Part shown: piece by piece, positions 26,969 to 35,746 of the stretch
Position numbering within the stretch: the stretch's first letter is position 1
Layout: each line of letters starts with the position of its first letter
DNA from: Chlamydiales bacterium
GTDB taxonomy: Bacteria > Chlamydiota > Chlamydiia > Chlamydiales > JAAKFR01
Reading direction: 5' to 3'
Assembly (NCBI GenBank): GCA_022601445.1
Contig: JAJACP010000008.1
Coordinates: forward strand, 1-64,000
Length of the DNA: 64,000 nucleotides
Made by a program: the position numbers and the translations under genes
The notes under the pieces: model-generated
What the model saw: only the letters and a program-made list of their open reading frames with translations
Told to the model about the DNA's origin: nothing
The model's database searches: none

Positions 26969-27075
26969 AAGATGGCTCCAGTTTTTATCGGCGGGGAGTG
27001 TAACACAACTGTGAACCTATCCGCAAAGTCTTTCCGCTGCCACCCCCTTCTAGTTAACACTAATGGAAGTTTGGC

Positions 27076-27888
27076 TTACAGATACAAAATAATGTTTGAC
27101 ACAGCCATGCAACGCTCTATAGCCCTCTTAACAGCGTTTAGCTCATTAGCAGGGGCTGTTGCAATCGCGGTTGTGATCTTCGTTTCAAAAAGCGTAAATA
27201 CATGCAACAAGTTGTGTTTTTCTTTTTTATCAACACTCTCTTTAATGGATTTCAAAATACAAACGGCTTGATATACAGCTTCAACTAACTGTACGTAGGT
27301 TGAACCTGCCGTGATAGATTCATAAAATCCTTTAACCGTTGAATGACTCAACTCATCGGGGAATACTTGATCCCCCTGACTTGCACATGTATCCCCCCCC
27401 AATAGGCGATCAATTGCTTTAATCACTCTTTTTGCTTCCAAAAGAGCTTCTTTTTTAGTTGTGCTAGCCATGCTTTGAGTTTGAGCTGCAAGCTGGCTAA
27501 CAAAAGCCACATTCTCTCTATGTGACGTTTCTATCATCTGACTCGCACTCTGTGTGCCAGCACCTACTCCGGCGGCTGTAGAAACAGGTGCAGGTCTCGT
27601 TTGATGGGGCGTCACAGAAATTACTGGGGGAGGTACAGCTGAGGTAGCGCCCACTGGTTCTTTTTTCTTTGAAGACAGTAAACACCCTAGTGTGACTGCA
27701 AAAAGCACAGTCCCTGCAACGATCAGCCCAGCACCTCCACCAATCCCAATCCCCCATATTCCTTGACAGGCACAAGCCCCTAAAACGATCAAAGCAACAG
27801 CCATAACCTTAAGAGTCAAAGCACAAGAAATTTTTCTAAAGTTCAAAGAAGAGCCTGAGTGAACTGATAAAACATCTGACGCAGACAT
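27076..27888 (-). CDS. Candidate inclusion membrane (Inc-like) protein
   Basis: About 270 aa. A bilobed hydrophobic region lies at residues about 28-72: two helices of some 18-20 residues separated by a short Gly-rich loop (GIWGIGIGGG), without a cleavable signal peptide. This bilobal motif defines chlamydial Inc proteins, which the type III system places in the inclusion membrane. The rest is a Pro/Ala linker and a helical domain, probably facing the host cytosol. ATG 27888 preferred over GTG 27894 because GAGG is then 5 nt upstream. No sequence family recognised. Confidence 0.6.
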   Translation of the reverse strand: MSASDVLSVHSGSSLNFRKISCALTLKVMAVALIVLGACACQGIWGIGIGGGAGLIVAGTVLFAVTLGCLLSSKKKEPVGATSAVPPPVISVTPHQTRPAPVSTAAGVGAGTQSASQMIETSHRENVAFVSQLAAQTQSMASTTKKEALLEAKRVIKAIDRLLGGDTCASQGDQVFPDELSHSTVKGFYESITAGSTYVQLVEAVYQAVCILKSIKESVDKKEKHNLLHVFTLFETKITTAIATAPANELNAVKRAIERCMAVSNIILYL

Positions 27889-27954
27889 AACCACCTCGAT
27901 TAATTAAAAAATAAGGTTTATTTTAATCAATTATTAATAAAAAATCAATCTAAA

Positions 27955-30900
27955 TCACAATACTAGAGCCGCTTTTTCAAATGAGAGGGAGAGCATCTTG
28001 GAAATCCCCTTCTCTTCCATCGAGACGCCGAGCAAAAGATCGGCTATCGACATGGTCTTTTTGTTGTGGGTGACTACAATAAACTGCGTTTTGTGAATGT
28101 ATTGTCTTAAAACGGCTGTAAAACGCTCAATGTTGGTGTCATCGAGCGGAGCGTCTACCTCATCAAGAATACAAAATGGGGCAGGGCGCACCTCAAAAAT
28201 CGAAAAAAGAAGGGCAAGGGCGGTCAAGCATTTCTCTCCACCCGACAGAAGGGAGATCGAACGCATCTGTTTACCCGGAGGCTTGGCCACAATCTCAATG
28301 CCAGCTTGTAGCACATCTGGGCTTTCAGTAAAGGCAAGATTAGCCTCGCCACCATTAAAGAGAATGGCAAAATTTTTCTGAAAATTGGTTCGAATCTGCT
28401 CAAATATCTCTTTGAAAATCTTACGGCTCTCACCATCCAATGTATCGATGATCTTTTCTAAGTCACTTTTTGACTCTTGTAAATCAACCAATTGCCGATC
28501 GAGCTCCTGAAAACGTTCCGCTTGGCTCTGGTACTCCTCGATGGCGGTCATATTCACAGCCCCGACACGGTCCAGAGAGACGCGTAACTGCCGTACCTGT
28601 TGTTCCGCCTCTTCTATAGCCTCATCTAAAGCAAGGGTACAAGACGCAAGCGCGTCAGCTGCTAAGTTGTGCCGTTCCAGCAACTCATGCTCAACGCTTT
28701 TCTTTTGAGCGGCGTCCTCAGCAAGCCCGATTTCCAAGTGGTGTCGTTTTTTCTCTAAAATACCCAGAGCGCTACGCTTTTCTGCCAAACTCTTTTCTAA
28801 TCCCTCACGGACTTCGCGCTCCTGTTCCAATTCATCGTTATAGGTGTGCGCTGTTTTCTCCAACTCTGCTAACTCTTGTTCCCGCTTTTGGCTCTCAGTG
28901 AGTCGCTTCGCACGCGCACTCTCCATTTCCTGAATCAAAACTTCCAACTCCTGAACCTCTTCAGAGAGTCTCTTCAAACGATTGGCGCTCTCATTTTCTC
29001 TATTGAGCAGACTCTTCATCTCTTGAGCGAGCTGTTGCCACAAGCTCAATCCACCTTGGTAGCGCGATTGAGCCTCTTGCCACTGACGGAAGGCGTTTTG
29101 CATCGACTTTTCTTTTGTCTCAACACTCACTTCCTGCTTTTTAAACACCTCCAACAAGTGAGCGCTTTTGCTTTTTTGCTCCTCTAATCGCTTTAAAAGA
29201 GACGCTAAAACTGACGTTTCGCCACTTTTTCCGCTAAGAACTTTCAGTTCCTCTTCCGCACTCTTTAACTCCCGCTCCACTTTTTCTAAATCAGCAAGTG
29301 AGCGTTGCAAAGAAAAGTTCTCCTGAACTAAGATCATCTCTTGTCGACGACGCTTCTCTGAGACACGATCTCTCGCCTCTTCGCTCTCTTTTTGCCTTTT
29401 AAGCAGCGTTTCGTTTTTTTTCTGCAGAGCGCTCAGCTCATTTTTAACTCGCGCTTTCTGTTCAAACAAAGTGGCAAGCTCAGCTTCGCGCAAAAAAGGA
29501 TTGCCCTCTTTGTGGGTAGCATTGACCCGAAAGATAACCCCTTTAGAATCGAGATAATAGCCTGATCTAGTCACCACCTCTTCTTTTACTTTTAGAGCCG
29601 TTTTTAAATCTTCTACCAGCCGCACACCTTTTAAAAACGTCTTTTGAACTAGAAGCACAACGGAAAAATCGGTTAATTTTTCCTTCTCTGCATAGTCGAG
29701 AAGGAGCTTTAAGTCTTTTTGAGTCGAAACAGCCAACGTTTGGGCATACATCTGTAAGGCAGGCATCATTTTTTCGTCGGCATCCAATACCTCAAAAAGT
29801 CCATGCACTTTACCTTTGAAAAGAGGCTCTTGTAAAATCTTTTTGGCGCCACTAGAAAAGCCCTCACAATCCTCTTTCAGGCGCAATAGAGCCTGCTCGC
29901 GCGCAGTTAACTCTGTTAAATCTTTGGTAGAGCTTTCCAAACAGAGTTGCAGCTCTTCGAGCTCTTTTTGAATCTCTCCCAAATCCTTTCTGTAGGCTTC
30001 ATAAGTCACTTTGAGTTGATCAATACCACTAGCAAGCGCTTTCACCTCTTTTTGTTTGGGTCCACACTCTCCTTTCAGCTGCTTTTTTTCCTCTCTCTTC
30101 TCTTCAATCCGACTCGTGAGAGACTCTATCCGCTGTTGGTTAGCGTGCAAAGCAAGCCGTTTCTCTTGCAGGGTATTTTGGTGTTTGGCTTCCTCTTGAA
30201 TCGACTGGAGGTGAGACTCTCGAGCTGTTTTGAGCTCTTTTCGCAACACTCCCATCTCGTGTTCACACTTTTGATAGTGCTCTTTTTCTTTTGAAAGAAC
30301 CTCTTCAAGAGAGGCTTTACTGCTCTCAGCCTCAGCTAAAAGAGCTTTTTTCTTCTCAATCTCCTCTAAGAGGGACTCTCGCTTGGTTGCAGTCGACGTG
30401 TGCTCTTCTTTTAACCGGATCATTTTTTGTTGAAAATCGACCATGCGCTCTTTTTGCTGCTTGAGCTCGGCTTGATTCACTTGCACCTGGGTTTCAGCTT
30501 GGTGAAAACGGAGCGCTTCAGCTTTGGCCTGCTCATCTTTTTCTTTCAGCGCTTTTTTTGTTTTCTCAAGATGTTCCTCAACAGCCACCAAACGGTGGTG
30601 TTCTTCTTTGATCTCTTCGCTTACGTGCAGTAAGGTCTGTTCTAGCTCCCGATTCTTTTCAGTCAGAGTCCGCCATCTGGTCACCAAAAGCCCTTTCTCA
30701 AGCTCTTCCAAACGCTCTTTATTGTGCTGATAATTCTGCGCTTGTGCGGCCTGTTTTTTTAATAGCTTGGTCTGCTTCTCCACCTCGTGATGCACATCAC
30801 TGAGACGGTGGTAGTTTTCATTCACTTGATCGAGCTTCCGCAACGTCTCTTTTTTTCGTTGAATAAACCGTCCAATTCCGGCCGCCTCATCAAAAATGGC

Positions 30901-31374
30901 GCGCCGATCGGTAGGATTGAGGTGGATCACTTGATCCAACTTCCCCTGCTCAAAGATCGAGAAGGTGTTTTTACCAATTCCTGAACCGAGAAAAAGATTC
31001 TGAATGTCTTTCAGCCTCACAGGCTGCTTGTTGATCAAGTACTCTGAGTCGCCGTTGCGATAGAGACGACGCGTGATCGTCACCTCATCGTAGGCAATCG
31101 GCAGTTCTCCCTTGATATCTGATAGAGTAACCGAGACTTCTGCAAGATTAAGCGGTTTGCGCGAGTCGGTTCCGGCAAATAAAACATCATACATCTTATC
31201 GCCACGCAACGATTTTGCCGATTGTTCTCCCATCACCCAGCGAAAGGCATCGACGATATTGGACTTGCCACAGCCATTTGGACCGACAACACCTACAATC
31301 TCGCAATCAAAATCAATCGAGATCTTGTCGGCAAACGACTTAAATCCAAGTATGGTCAGTTTTTTTAGTTTCAT
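27955..31374 (-). CDS. smc: Chromosome segregation ATPase SMC
   Basis: 1139 aa. Head N-terminus with ILGFKSFADK and Walker A GPNGCGKSNI; long coiled coil; hinge at about residues 505-640; second coiled coil; C-terminal signature LLSGGEKCLTALALLFSIF and Walker B FCILDEVDAPLDD. Bacterial condensin subunit that organises the chromosome. Its ATG overlaps the ribH stop (ATGA). ScpA/ScpB partners are not in the window. Confidence 0.94.
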   Translation of the reverse strand: MKLKKLTILGFKSFADKISIDFDCEIVGVVGPNGCGKSNIVDAFRWVMGEQSAKSLRGDKMYDVLFAGTDSRKPLNLAEVSVTLSDIKGELPIAYDEVTITRRLYRNGDSEYLINKQPVRLKDIQNLFLGSGIGKNTFSIFEQGKLDQVIHLNPTDRRAIFDEAAGIGRFIQRKKETLRKLDQVNENYHRLSDVHHEVEKQTKLLKKQAAQAQNYQHNKERLEELEKGLLVTRWRTLTEKNRELEQTLLHVSEEIKEEHHRLVAVEEHLEKTKKALKEKDEQAKAEALRFHQAETQVQVNQAELKQQKERMVDFQQKMIRLKEEHTSTATKRESLLEEIEKKKALLAEAESSKASLEEVLSKEKEHYQKCEHEMGVLRKELKTARESHLQSIQEEAKHQNTLQEKRLALHANQQRIESLTSRIEEKREEKKQLKGECGPKQKEVKALASGIDQLKVTYEAYRKDLGEIQKELEELQLCLESSTKDLTELTAREQALLRLKEDCEGFSSGAKKILQEPLFKGKVHGLFEVLDADEKMMPALQMYAQTLAVSTQKDLKLLLDYAEKEKLTDFSVVLLVQKTFLKGVRLVEDLKTALKVKEEVVTRSGYYLDSKGVIFRVNATHKEGNPFLREAELATLFEQKARVKNELSALQKKNETLLKRQKESEEARDRVSEKRRRQEMILVQENFSLQRSLADLEKVERELKSAEEELKVLSGKSGETSVLASLLKRLEEQKSKSAHLLEVFKKQEVSVETKEKSMQNAFRQWQEAQSRYQGGLSLWQQLAQEMKSLLNRENESANRLKRLSEEVQELEVLIQEMESARAKRLTESQKREQELAELEKTAHTYNDELEQEREVREGLEKSLAEKRSALGILEKKRHHLEIGLAEDAAQKKSVEHELLERHNLAADALASCTLALDEAIEEAEQQVRQLRVSLDRVGAVNMTAIEEYQSQAERFQELDRQLVDLQESKSDLEKIIDTLDGESRKIFKEIFEQIRTNFQKNFAILFNGGEANLAFTESPDVLQAGIEIVAKPPGKQMRSISLLSGGEKCLTALALLFSIFEVRPAPFCILDEVDAPLDDTNIERFTAVLRQYIHKTQFIVVTHNKKTMSIADLLLGVSMEEKGISKMLSLSFEKAALVL

Positions 31375-31847
31375 ATTTTTTTAAGCAGATTCACCATTTC
31401 AATGGCCGAAAGCGCGCCATGATAGCCACTATTGCTCTCTTTTTCACCTGCGCGTGCTTGGGCTTGCTCAAGCGTCTCAGTAGTTAAAACAGAGAATAGG
31501 ACCGGCGTATCGGTTGCCAAAGAGGCCTGTAAAATCCCCGAAGCCGCCTGATCTGCCACATGTTCGAAGTGAGCTGTTTCCCCGCGAATCACAGCCCCTA
31601 GGCAAATCACCGCATCGTATTTCTTTGATTCAGCCAACTTCTTGGCCACAAGAGGGAGCTCAAAAGCACCCGGCACCCATACCTCAGCGATCTGATTCTC
31701 TTCCACCCCATGCTCTTGAAGCCCTTGCTTCGCTCCTGCCAGCAAACGACTCGTAATCGCGAAGTTGAAACGAGCAACAACAAGAGCATAGCAGTGCCCA
31801 TCTGTCGCTAAGTCAATCGTGTCATCGTGCCGCTCAACTTTTTGCAT
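31371..31847 (-). CDS. ribH: 6,7-dimethyl-8-ribityllumazine synthase
   Basis: 158 aa, condenses the ribBA product DHBP with the pyrimidine made through RibD. ARFNFAITSRLLAGA, VPGAFELPLVAKKL, GAVIRGETAHFEHV and the catalytic His region are canonical. ATG 31847 is used because GGAGGAG lies upstream; it sits within the last codons of ribBA. Order ribH-ribBA-ribD-serS is that of Chlamydia. Confidence 0.95.
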   Translation of the reverse strand: MQKVERHDDTIDLATDGHCYALVVARFNFAITSRLLAGAKQGLQEHGVEENQIAEVWVPGAFELPLVAKKLAESKKYDAVICLGAVIRGETAHFEHVADQAASGILQASLATDTPVLFSVLTTETLEQAQARAGEKESNSGYHGALSAIEMVNLLKKI

Positions 31848-33054
31848 GCACCATCTCCTCCACGTCAAAGTGGTGGCCCATTTTGTCCTGCTTTGTCTTT
31901 AGATACTTTCTATTTTCGTCTGTCAATTGAGGCAGAAGTGAAACTCTCTCTGTAATCGTGAGTCCATAACCATCCAAGCCGCCATATTTGGCCGGGTTAT
32001 TCGTCAGAAGACGGATTGTGGAAAGGCCTAAATCAGCTAAAATCTGCGCGCCAATCCCGTATTCGCGCGAGTCGACAGGCAGACCCAATTTCTCGTTCGC
32101 CTCTACTGTATCTAGTCCCTCATCTTGTAGGGTGTAAGCGCTGAGTTTATGCCCGAGACCGATCCCTCTCCCCTCCTGTCCACGTAAGTAAACCACAACC
32201 CCTTTTCCTTCATGCGCAACCCGAGCTAACGCCTGCTGCAACTGTGAGCCACAGTCGCAGCGCATTGAGCCAAAAATATCACCTGTCAAACACTCAGAGT
32301 GGACCCGCACCAAAACATCCTTTTCCCCTGCCACATCGCCTTTTACCAGAGCCAAGTGCTGCACACCGTCTAGTGTAGACTCATATGCACACGCTGTGAA
32401 TTCACCATAAGGAGTGGGTAGGCGGGCTTTTGACATGCACGTCACGAGTTTTTCGCGCTCTCTTCTGTAACGAATCAGTTCCGCAATCGAAATCAACGGA
32501 ATCGCGTGCTCTTTGCCAAACGCCTCCAGATCAGACAAGCGGGCCATCGAGTAATCATCTTTTACGATTTCGCAAAGAGCGCCCACTGGTTCTAACCCGG
32601 CCATACGGGCAAGATCGACTGCCGCTTCCGTGTGACCAGCCCGCTTCAAAACACCCCCTTCTCGCGCTTTGAGAGGGAAGATATGCCCCGGCCTACGGAA
32701 ATCTTTCGACTCTTGTGTAGGGTTGGCTAAAGCCGTTACCGTTTTGGCACGATCCTCAGCGGAAATACCGGTTGTGGTTCCATCAACCAAGTCAACTGTA
32801 ACGGTAAAAGCGGTTCGGTGTGATTCTGTGTTGTGGTGGACCATGAGAGGGATTTGGAGCTGTTCCAGTTTTTCCGCTTCCATTGCCACGCACACCACTC
32901 CACTGGTGTGCTTCAGAAGGAACCCCATTTTTTCTGGAGTCATCTTTTCAGCCGCGAGGATGAGGTCTCCCTCATTTTCTCGGTCGGCATCATCGGTGAC
33001 AATGACAAATTCACCATTTGCGAGCGCCTCAAGGGCTTTTTTGATTGTATCCAT
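31834..33054 (-). CDS. ribBA: Bifunctional DHBP synthase / GTP cyclohydrolase II
   Basis: 406 aa. N-terminal RibB domain (DDADRENEGDLILAAE, HTSGVVCVAM, GHTEAAVDLARMAGL) makes 3,4-dihydroxy-2-butanone 4-phosphate. C-terminal RibA domain has zinc ligands in SECLTGDIFGSMRCDCG and RGQEGRGIGL. Both start committed steps of riboflavin synthesis. Overlaps ribH by 14 nt. Separated from ribD by about 1.6 kb of gene remnants. Confidence 0.95.
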   Translation of the reverse strand: MDTIKKALEALANGEFVIVTDDADRENEGDLILAAEKMTPEKMGFLLKHTSGVVCVAMEAEKLEQLQIPLMVHHNTESHRTAFTVTVDLVDGTTTGISAEDRAKTVTALANPTQESKDFRRPGHIFPLKAREGGVLKRAGHTEAAVDLARMAGLEPVGALCEIVKDDYSMARLSDLEAFGKEHAIPLISIAELIRYRREREKLVTCMSKARLPTPYGEFTACAYESTLDGVQHLALVKGDVAGEKDVLVRVHSECLTGDIFGSMRCDCGSQLQQALARVAHEGKGVVVYLRGQEGRGIGLGHKLSAYTLQDEGLDTVEANEKLGLPVDSREYGIGAQILADLGLSTIRLLTNNPAKYGGLDGYGLTITERVSLLPQLTDENRKYLKTKQDKMGHHFDVEEMVHAKS

Positions 33055-33144
33055 AAGGGAGCAATCATAGTTGAAATCCTTGAATTTCTCAAACGAAAAG
33101 GAGATTGCAACTAACTAAATATTATCAGTTCTTTGAATGATTAA

Positions 33145-33300
33145 CTAATGCTTCAAAGAATGCGAATTATCTTCAATCCGCTCCCGATCACGTAATTCGC
33201 ACATGACATCTTCTACGCTGGACCCATCTTGATGCATTCCAAAAAAAGGGTGCTTCTCTACCTTTTTGTCGTCGTTCGGATCCAAGATTGATGCACGCAT
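33145..33300 (-). CDS. Orphan antitoxin-like peptide
   Basis: 51 aa. The segment KHPFFGM...EDVMCELRD resembles the C-terminal toxin-binding tail of VapB/prevent-host-death type antitoxins (typical HPFFGMWKD with a 'V..LR' helix). The DNA-binding half is missing or very short, and no PIN-type toxin follows. AAAGGAG 6 nt before ATG 33300 shows that it could still be translated. Likely the remnant of a toxin-antitoxin pair. Confidence 0.5.
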   Translation of the reverse strand: MRASILDPNDDKKVEKHPFFGMHQDGSSVEDVMCELRDRERIEDNSHSLKH

Positions 33301-33406
33301 ACACGGCTCCTTTTCATATTGGTTTTTCAACACGCTTTCCTCCCCAAGATTGCAAAAAAACCTGCGACTACTTATAATTGAGAGATTAATTTTTTGTATA
33401 CTTATT

Positions 33407-34093
33407 TATGAAAAAACTGTTTTTAAACTAATAATTACCTCTCTGCTCTTTAGCGCCACATTATTCGCCCTTCCTTCTGATGAGGTCTATGTCGAAAGAA
33501 CGTTATCTGGACTCCGTTTCCATAGAGATCTCAGCAAGATGCCTGGTTTTAGTGAACTCACGCGTTTTCCTGAGTTACTGGCACATCAAAGAAATGGACG
33601 GGGAGCACCTGACAGAAGAAAAACTGACTCAAATGACACCGCTCTTTCAAGAGCTCATCCAAAAAGAGAGGGAGCTTAGCCACACGCATTATCAAGTGGT
33701 AACAGCTCAAGACTCAAACTTTCTCGCTTATCAATTGATTTTAAAAGGATTGTATCAATCGCTCTACAATGAAAATTTTGATGCCTATGAATTCTTACGC
33801 CCCTACCACGACCCCGAGCTTACCACAAATTTGGAGCAATTCCTCGGTGACCACCCCGACCTGATCGAAATCGGCAAGGTTTACTCAATTGAGGAAGAAC
33901 TAGATGAAGAGGTGTATGAAGAGTATAAGACAACAAAAGAGAGCGACTCACTACCGACAATTAGGCGTCAGCTCATTTCAGCCAGCTTAACCTTAGAGAC
34001 GTGGTCACCATTCGATTCAGCTTTACATGTGCTAGCTCATGGATCGGGAATGAGCCAAAAAGCGGAAAAAGAGGTCTTGAAAGAGCTTCTCAA
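33407..34093 (+). pseudogene. Broken gene for a secreted or membrane protein
   Basis: ATG 33407 is followed by six A's. With one more A the frame would read MKKTVFKLIITSLLFSATLFALPS, a clear signal peptide, but as written it stops after seven codons. Protein-like sequence continues in the signal-peptide frame to about 33590 and then moves to another frame (IKEMDGEHLTEEKLTQM ... LAYQLILKGLYQSLYNENFDAYEF). The downstream end is lost at the junction with the DUF1016 fragment near 34094. At least two frameshifts. No family recognised. Confidence 0.55.
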
Positions 34094-34645
34094 AGGACTT
34101 TTTAAAATATCATTTGCTAGACGTGAATGTGGATTGGGTAGGCAAGCTTTAAAATTTGTGACTGCCTTGCCTTGCCTTTCATAAAGATTTGACTTAATGG
34201 CTTCTTCTAAAGCTCTCCCACTCCATCCATTTTGTAATACTTGATGGGCATACCACTCCCTCTCCTTCTGGCTCTTTAACTTCTCTATTAAGAGAATGTT
34301 ATGCCACCAGGGAATTTGTGCAAGCACCGCTTGCACAAATAGAGAATCTGGATATACAGCGGCAAACCTGCGCATATATTTTAAATTACGAACAGAGAAA
34401 CCAGAGGTTCCCGGAAGATCGACAGTAAGGTCAGCAGACATACGGCCAATGACTTTTGCTCCCCATCCCTCCTTGCTCTGTTTTTCAAGAATAGATTTGC
34501 CTATTGACCAATAGAGTCGAACTAACTCAGAATTTACAGATAGACTGGCACGAAGTTGCGCCTCTTAAATGCGCTTCTTGATTCCGATAAGAAATTCTTG
34601 ATAACCAACAGGAAGGCTTTGGGGTGTAGTTAATGTAGTCATCAT
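34094..34645 (-). pseudogene. Truncated DUF1016 (YhcG-type PDDEXK nuclease) gene
   Basis: The minus strand reads an N-terminal DUF1016 domain: YQEFLIGIKKRI, stop, EAQLRASLSVNSELVRLYWSIGK, GWGAKVIGRMSADL, FSVRNLKYMRRFA and WWHNILLIEKL. A TAA at 34565-34567 replaces an expected Gln (CAA) codon in the same frame. The homology ends abruptly after ANDILKSP, where the family continues into the C-terminal nuclease domain, so that half is gone. Its ATG overlaps the ribD stop (ATGA). Confidence 0.82.
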
Positions 34646-35715
34646 ACAGCTCCTTTTAGTCGATAATCCAGCCGGACTGAGCCGCCAAAACGGTGCACGC
34701 CCTCAAGCTGCCAACGAGGCGCCTCTTCCATCGTCGTAACCTCTAAGCCTGGAATCAGTGGCATTCCCCTAGATCCTAAAAGACAATCCCCTACATAGAG
34801 GTAAAATCGGTGCGCAAGTCCCTCTTTGAGAAACGCAGCATGTAAACGCGAACCCCCTTCCACCAAAAGCTGCATCACTGAGCGCTTACCTAATTCCTCT
34901 AAAACAGCCTCTAAAGTGACTTTTGATAGCCAAATGACCTCAATCCCCTCTTTTTTCCATGTCGAATTGGTTGTAAAGACGAGAGTAGGAGCCAGACTCG
35001 GATCAAAAAGAGGTCCCTCAGGGGGCACGCGCCCCTCTGAATCGATTACCACCCGAAGTGGCTGTTTTACATCCATTGTACGGACGGTGAGCTGGGGATG
35101 ATCGAGGCGCGCTGTTTCGGAGCCAATCAAAATCGCCTGAGATTCGGCACGCAGACGGTGCGCATCTTGACGGGCTTCGTCTGATGAAATCCACTTGGAA
35201 GTGCCATCAGCTGCTGCGGTTCTCCCATCGATACTCATCGCCGCTTTCAGCACACAAAAGGGACGCTGTGTCTGCCGATGATGTAAGTAAGGCTCCAAGG
35301 AGAGACGTGCCTCTTCTGCTGCAACACCGACGGTAACCTCGATTCCTGCCTCTTTCAGCGCTTGAACACCGGTACCGGCCACTTTCGGGTCGGGATCGAG
35401 AAAGGGAATCACGACGTTTTTGACACCACTTTTAATCAGCGCAAGGGCGCAAGGAGGCGTGCGCCCTTGATGCGAACATGGCTCTAAACTGATGTAGGCG
35501 GTCGCTCCTTGAGCAAGCGGTCCAGCTTTTTCCAGAGCGACAGCCTCAGCGTGGGGGTGGCCGGGCGCCACATGGTACCCTTCCGCTAAAATCTCCCCCT
35601 CTTTGGCAAGCACACAGCCGACCCAAGGGTTGGGAGGAGCCGTAATTCGCCCCTTTTCTCCCAGGCGAATCGCATACCGCATAAAAAACAGTTGTTGCTC
35701 TTTGGTCTCTTGCAT
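34642..35715 (-). CDS. ribD: Bifunctional pyrimidine deaminase/reductase of riboflavin synthesis
   Basis: 357 aa. N-terminal zinc deaminase with GHPHAEAVAL and PCSHQGRTPPCA, C-terminal reductase with KAAMSIDGRTAAADGTSKWISS and LVEGGSRLHAAFL. Catalyses steps two and three of the GTP branch. ATG 35715 is chosen because the frame upstream (31 residues) is hydrophobic and not part of the family. Divergent from serS with only 31 nt between the two starts. Confidence 0.94.
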   Translation of the reverse strand: MQETKEQQLFFMRYAIRLGEKGRITAPPNPWVGCVLAKEGEILAEGYHVAPGHPHAEAVALEKAGPLAQGATAYISLEPCSHQGRTPPCALALIKSGVKNVVIPFLDPDPKVAGTGVQALKEAGIEVTVGVAAEEARLSLEPYLHHRQTQRPFCVLKAAMSIDGRTAAADGTSKWISSDEARQDAHRLRAESQAILIGSETARLDHPQLTVRTMDVKQPLRVVIDSEGRVPPEGPLFDPSLAPTLVFTTNSTWKKEGIEVIWLSKVTLEAVLEELGKRSVMQLLVEGGSRLHAAFLKEGLAHRFYLYVGDCLLGSRGMPLIPGLEVTTMEEAPRWQLEGVHRFGGSVRLDYRLKGAV

Positions 35716-35746
35716 ATACTTCCAGCGTAAAATATTAGGTAGATAT

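Noticed and set aside
29947-30633. Hydrophobic-looking ORFs on the plus strand opposite smc
   Set aside because: Antisense shadows of Lys/Glu-rich coiled coil, which reads as Leu/Phe-rich on the other strand.
34037-34441. Independent 134-aa gene on the minus strand
   Set aside because: It is the middle of a DUF1016 gene; the frame continues upstream past an in-frame TAA to a family-like start at 34645.
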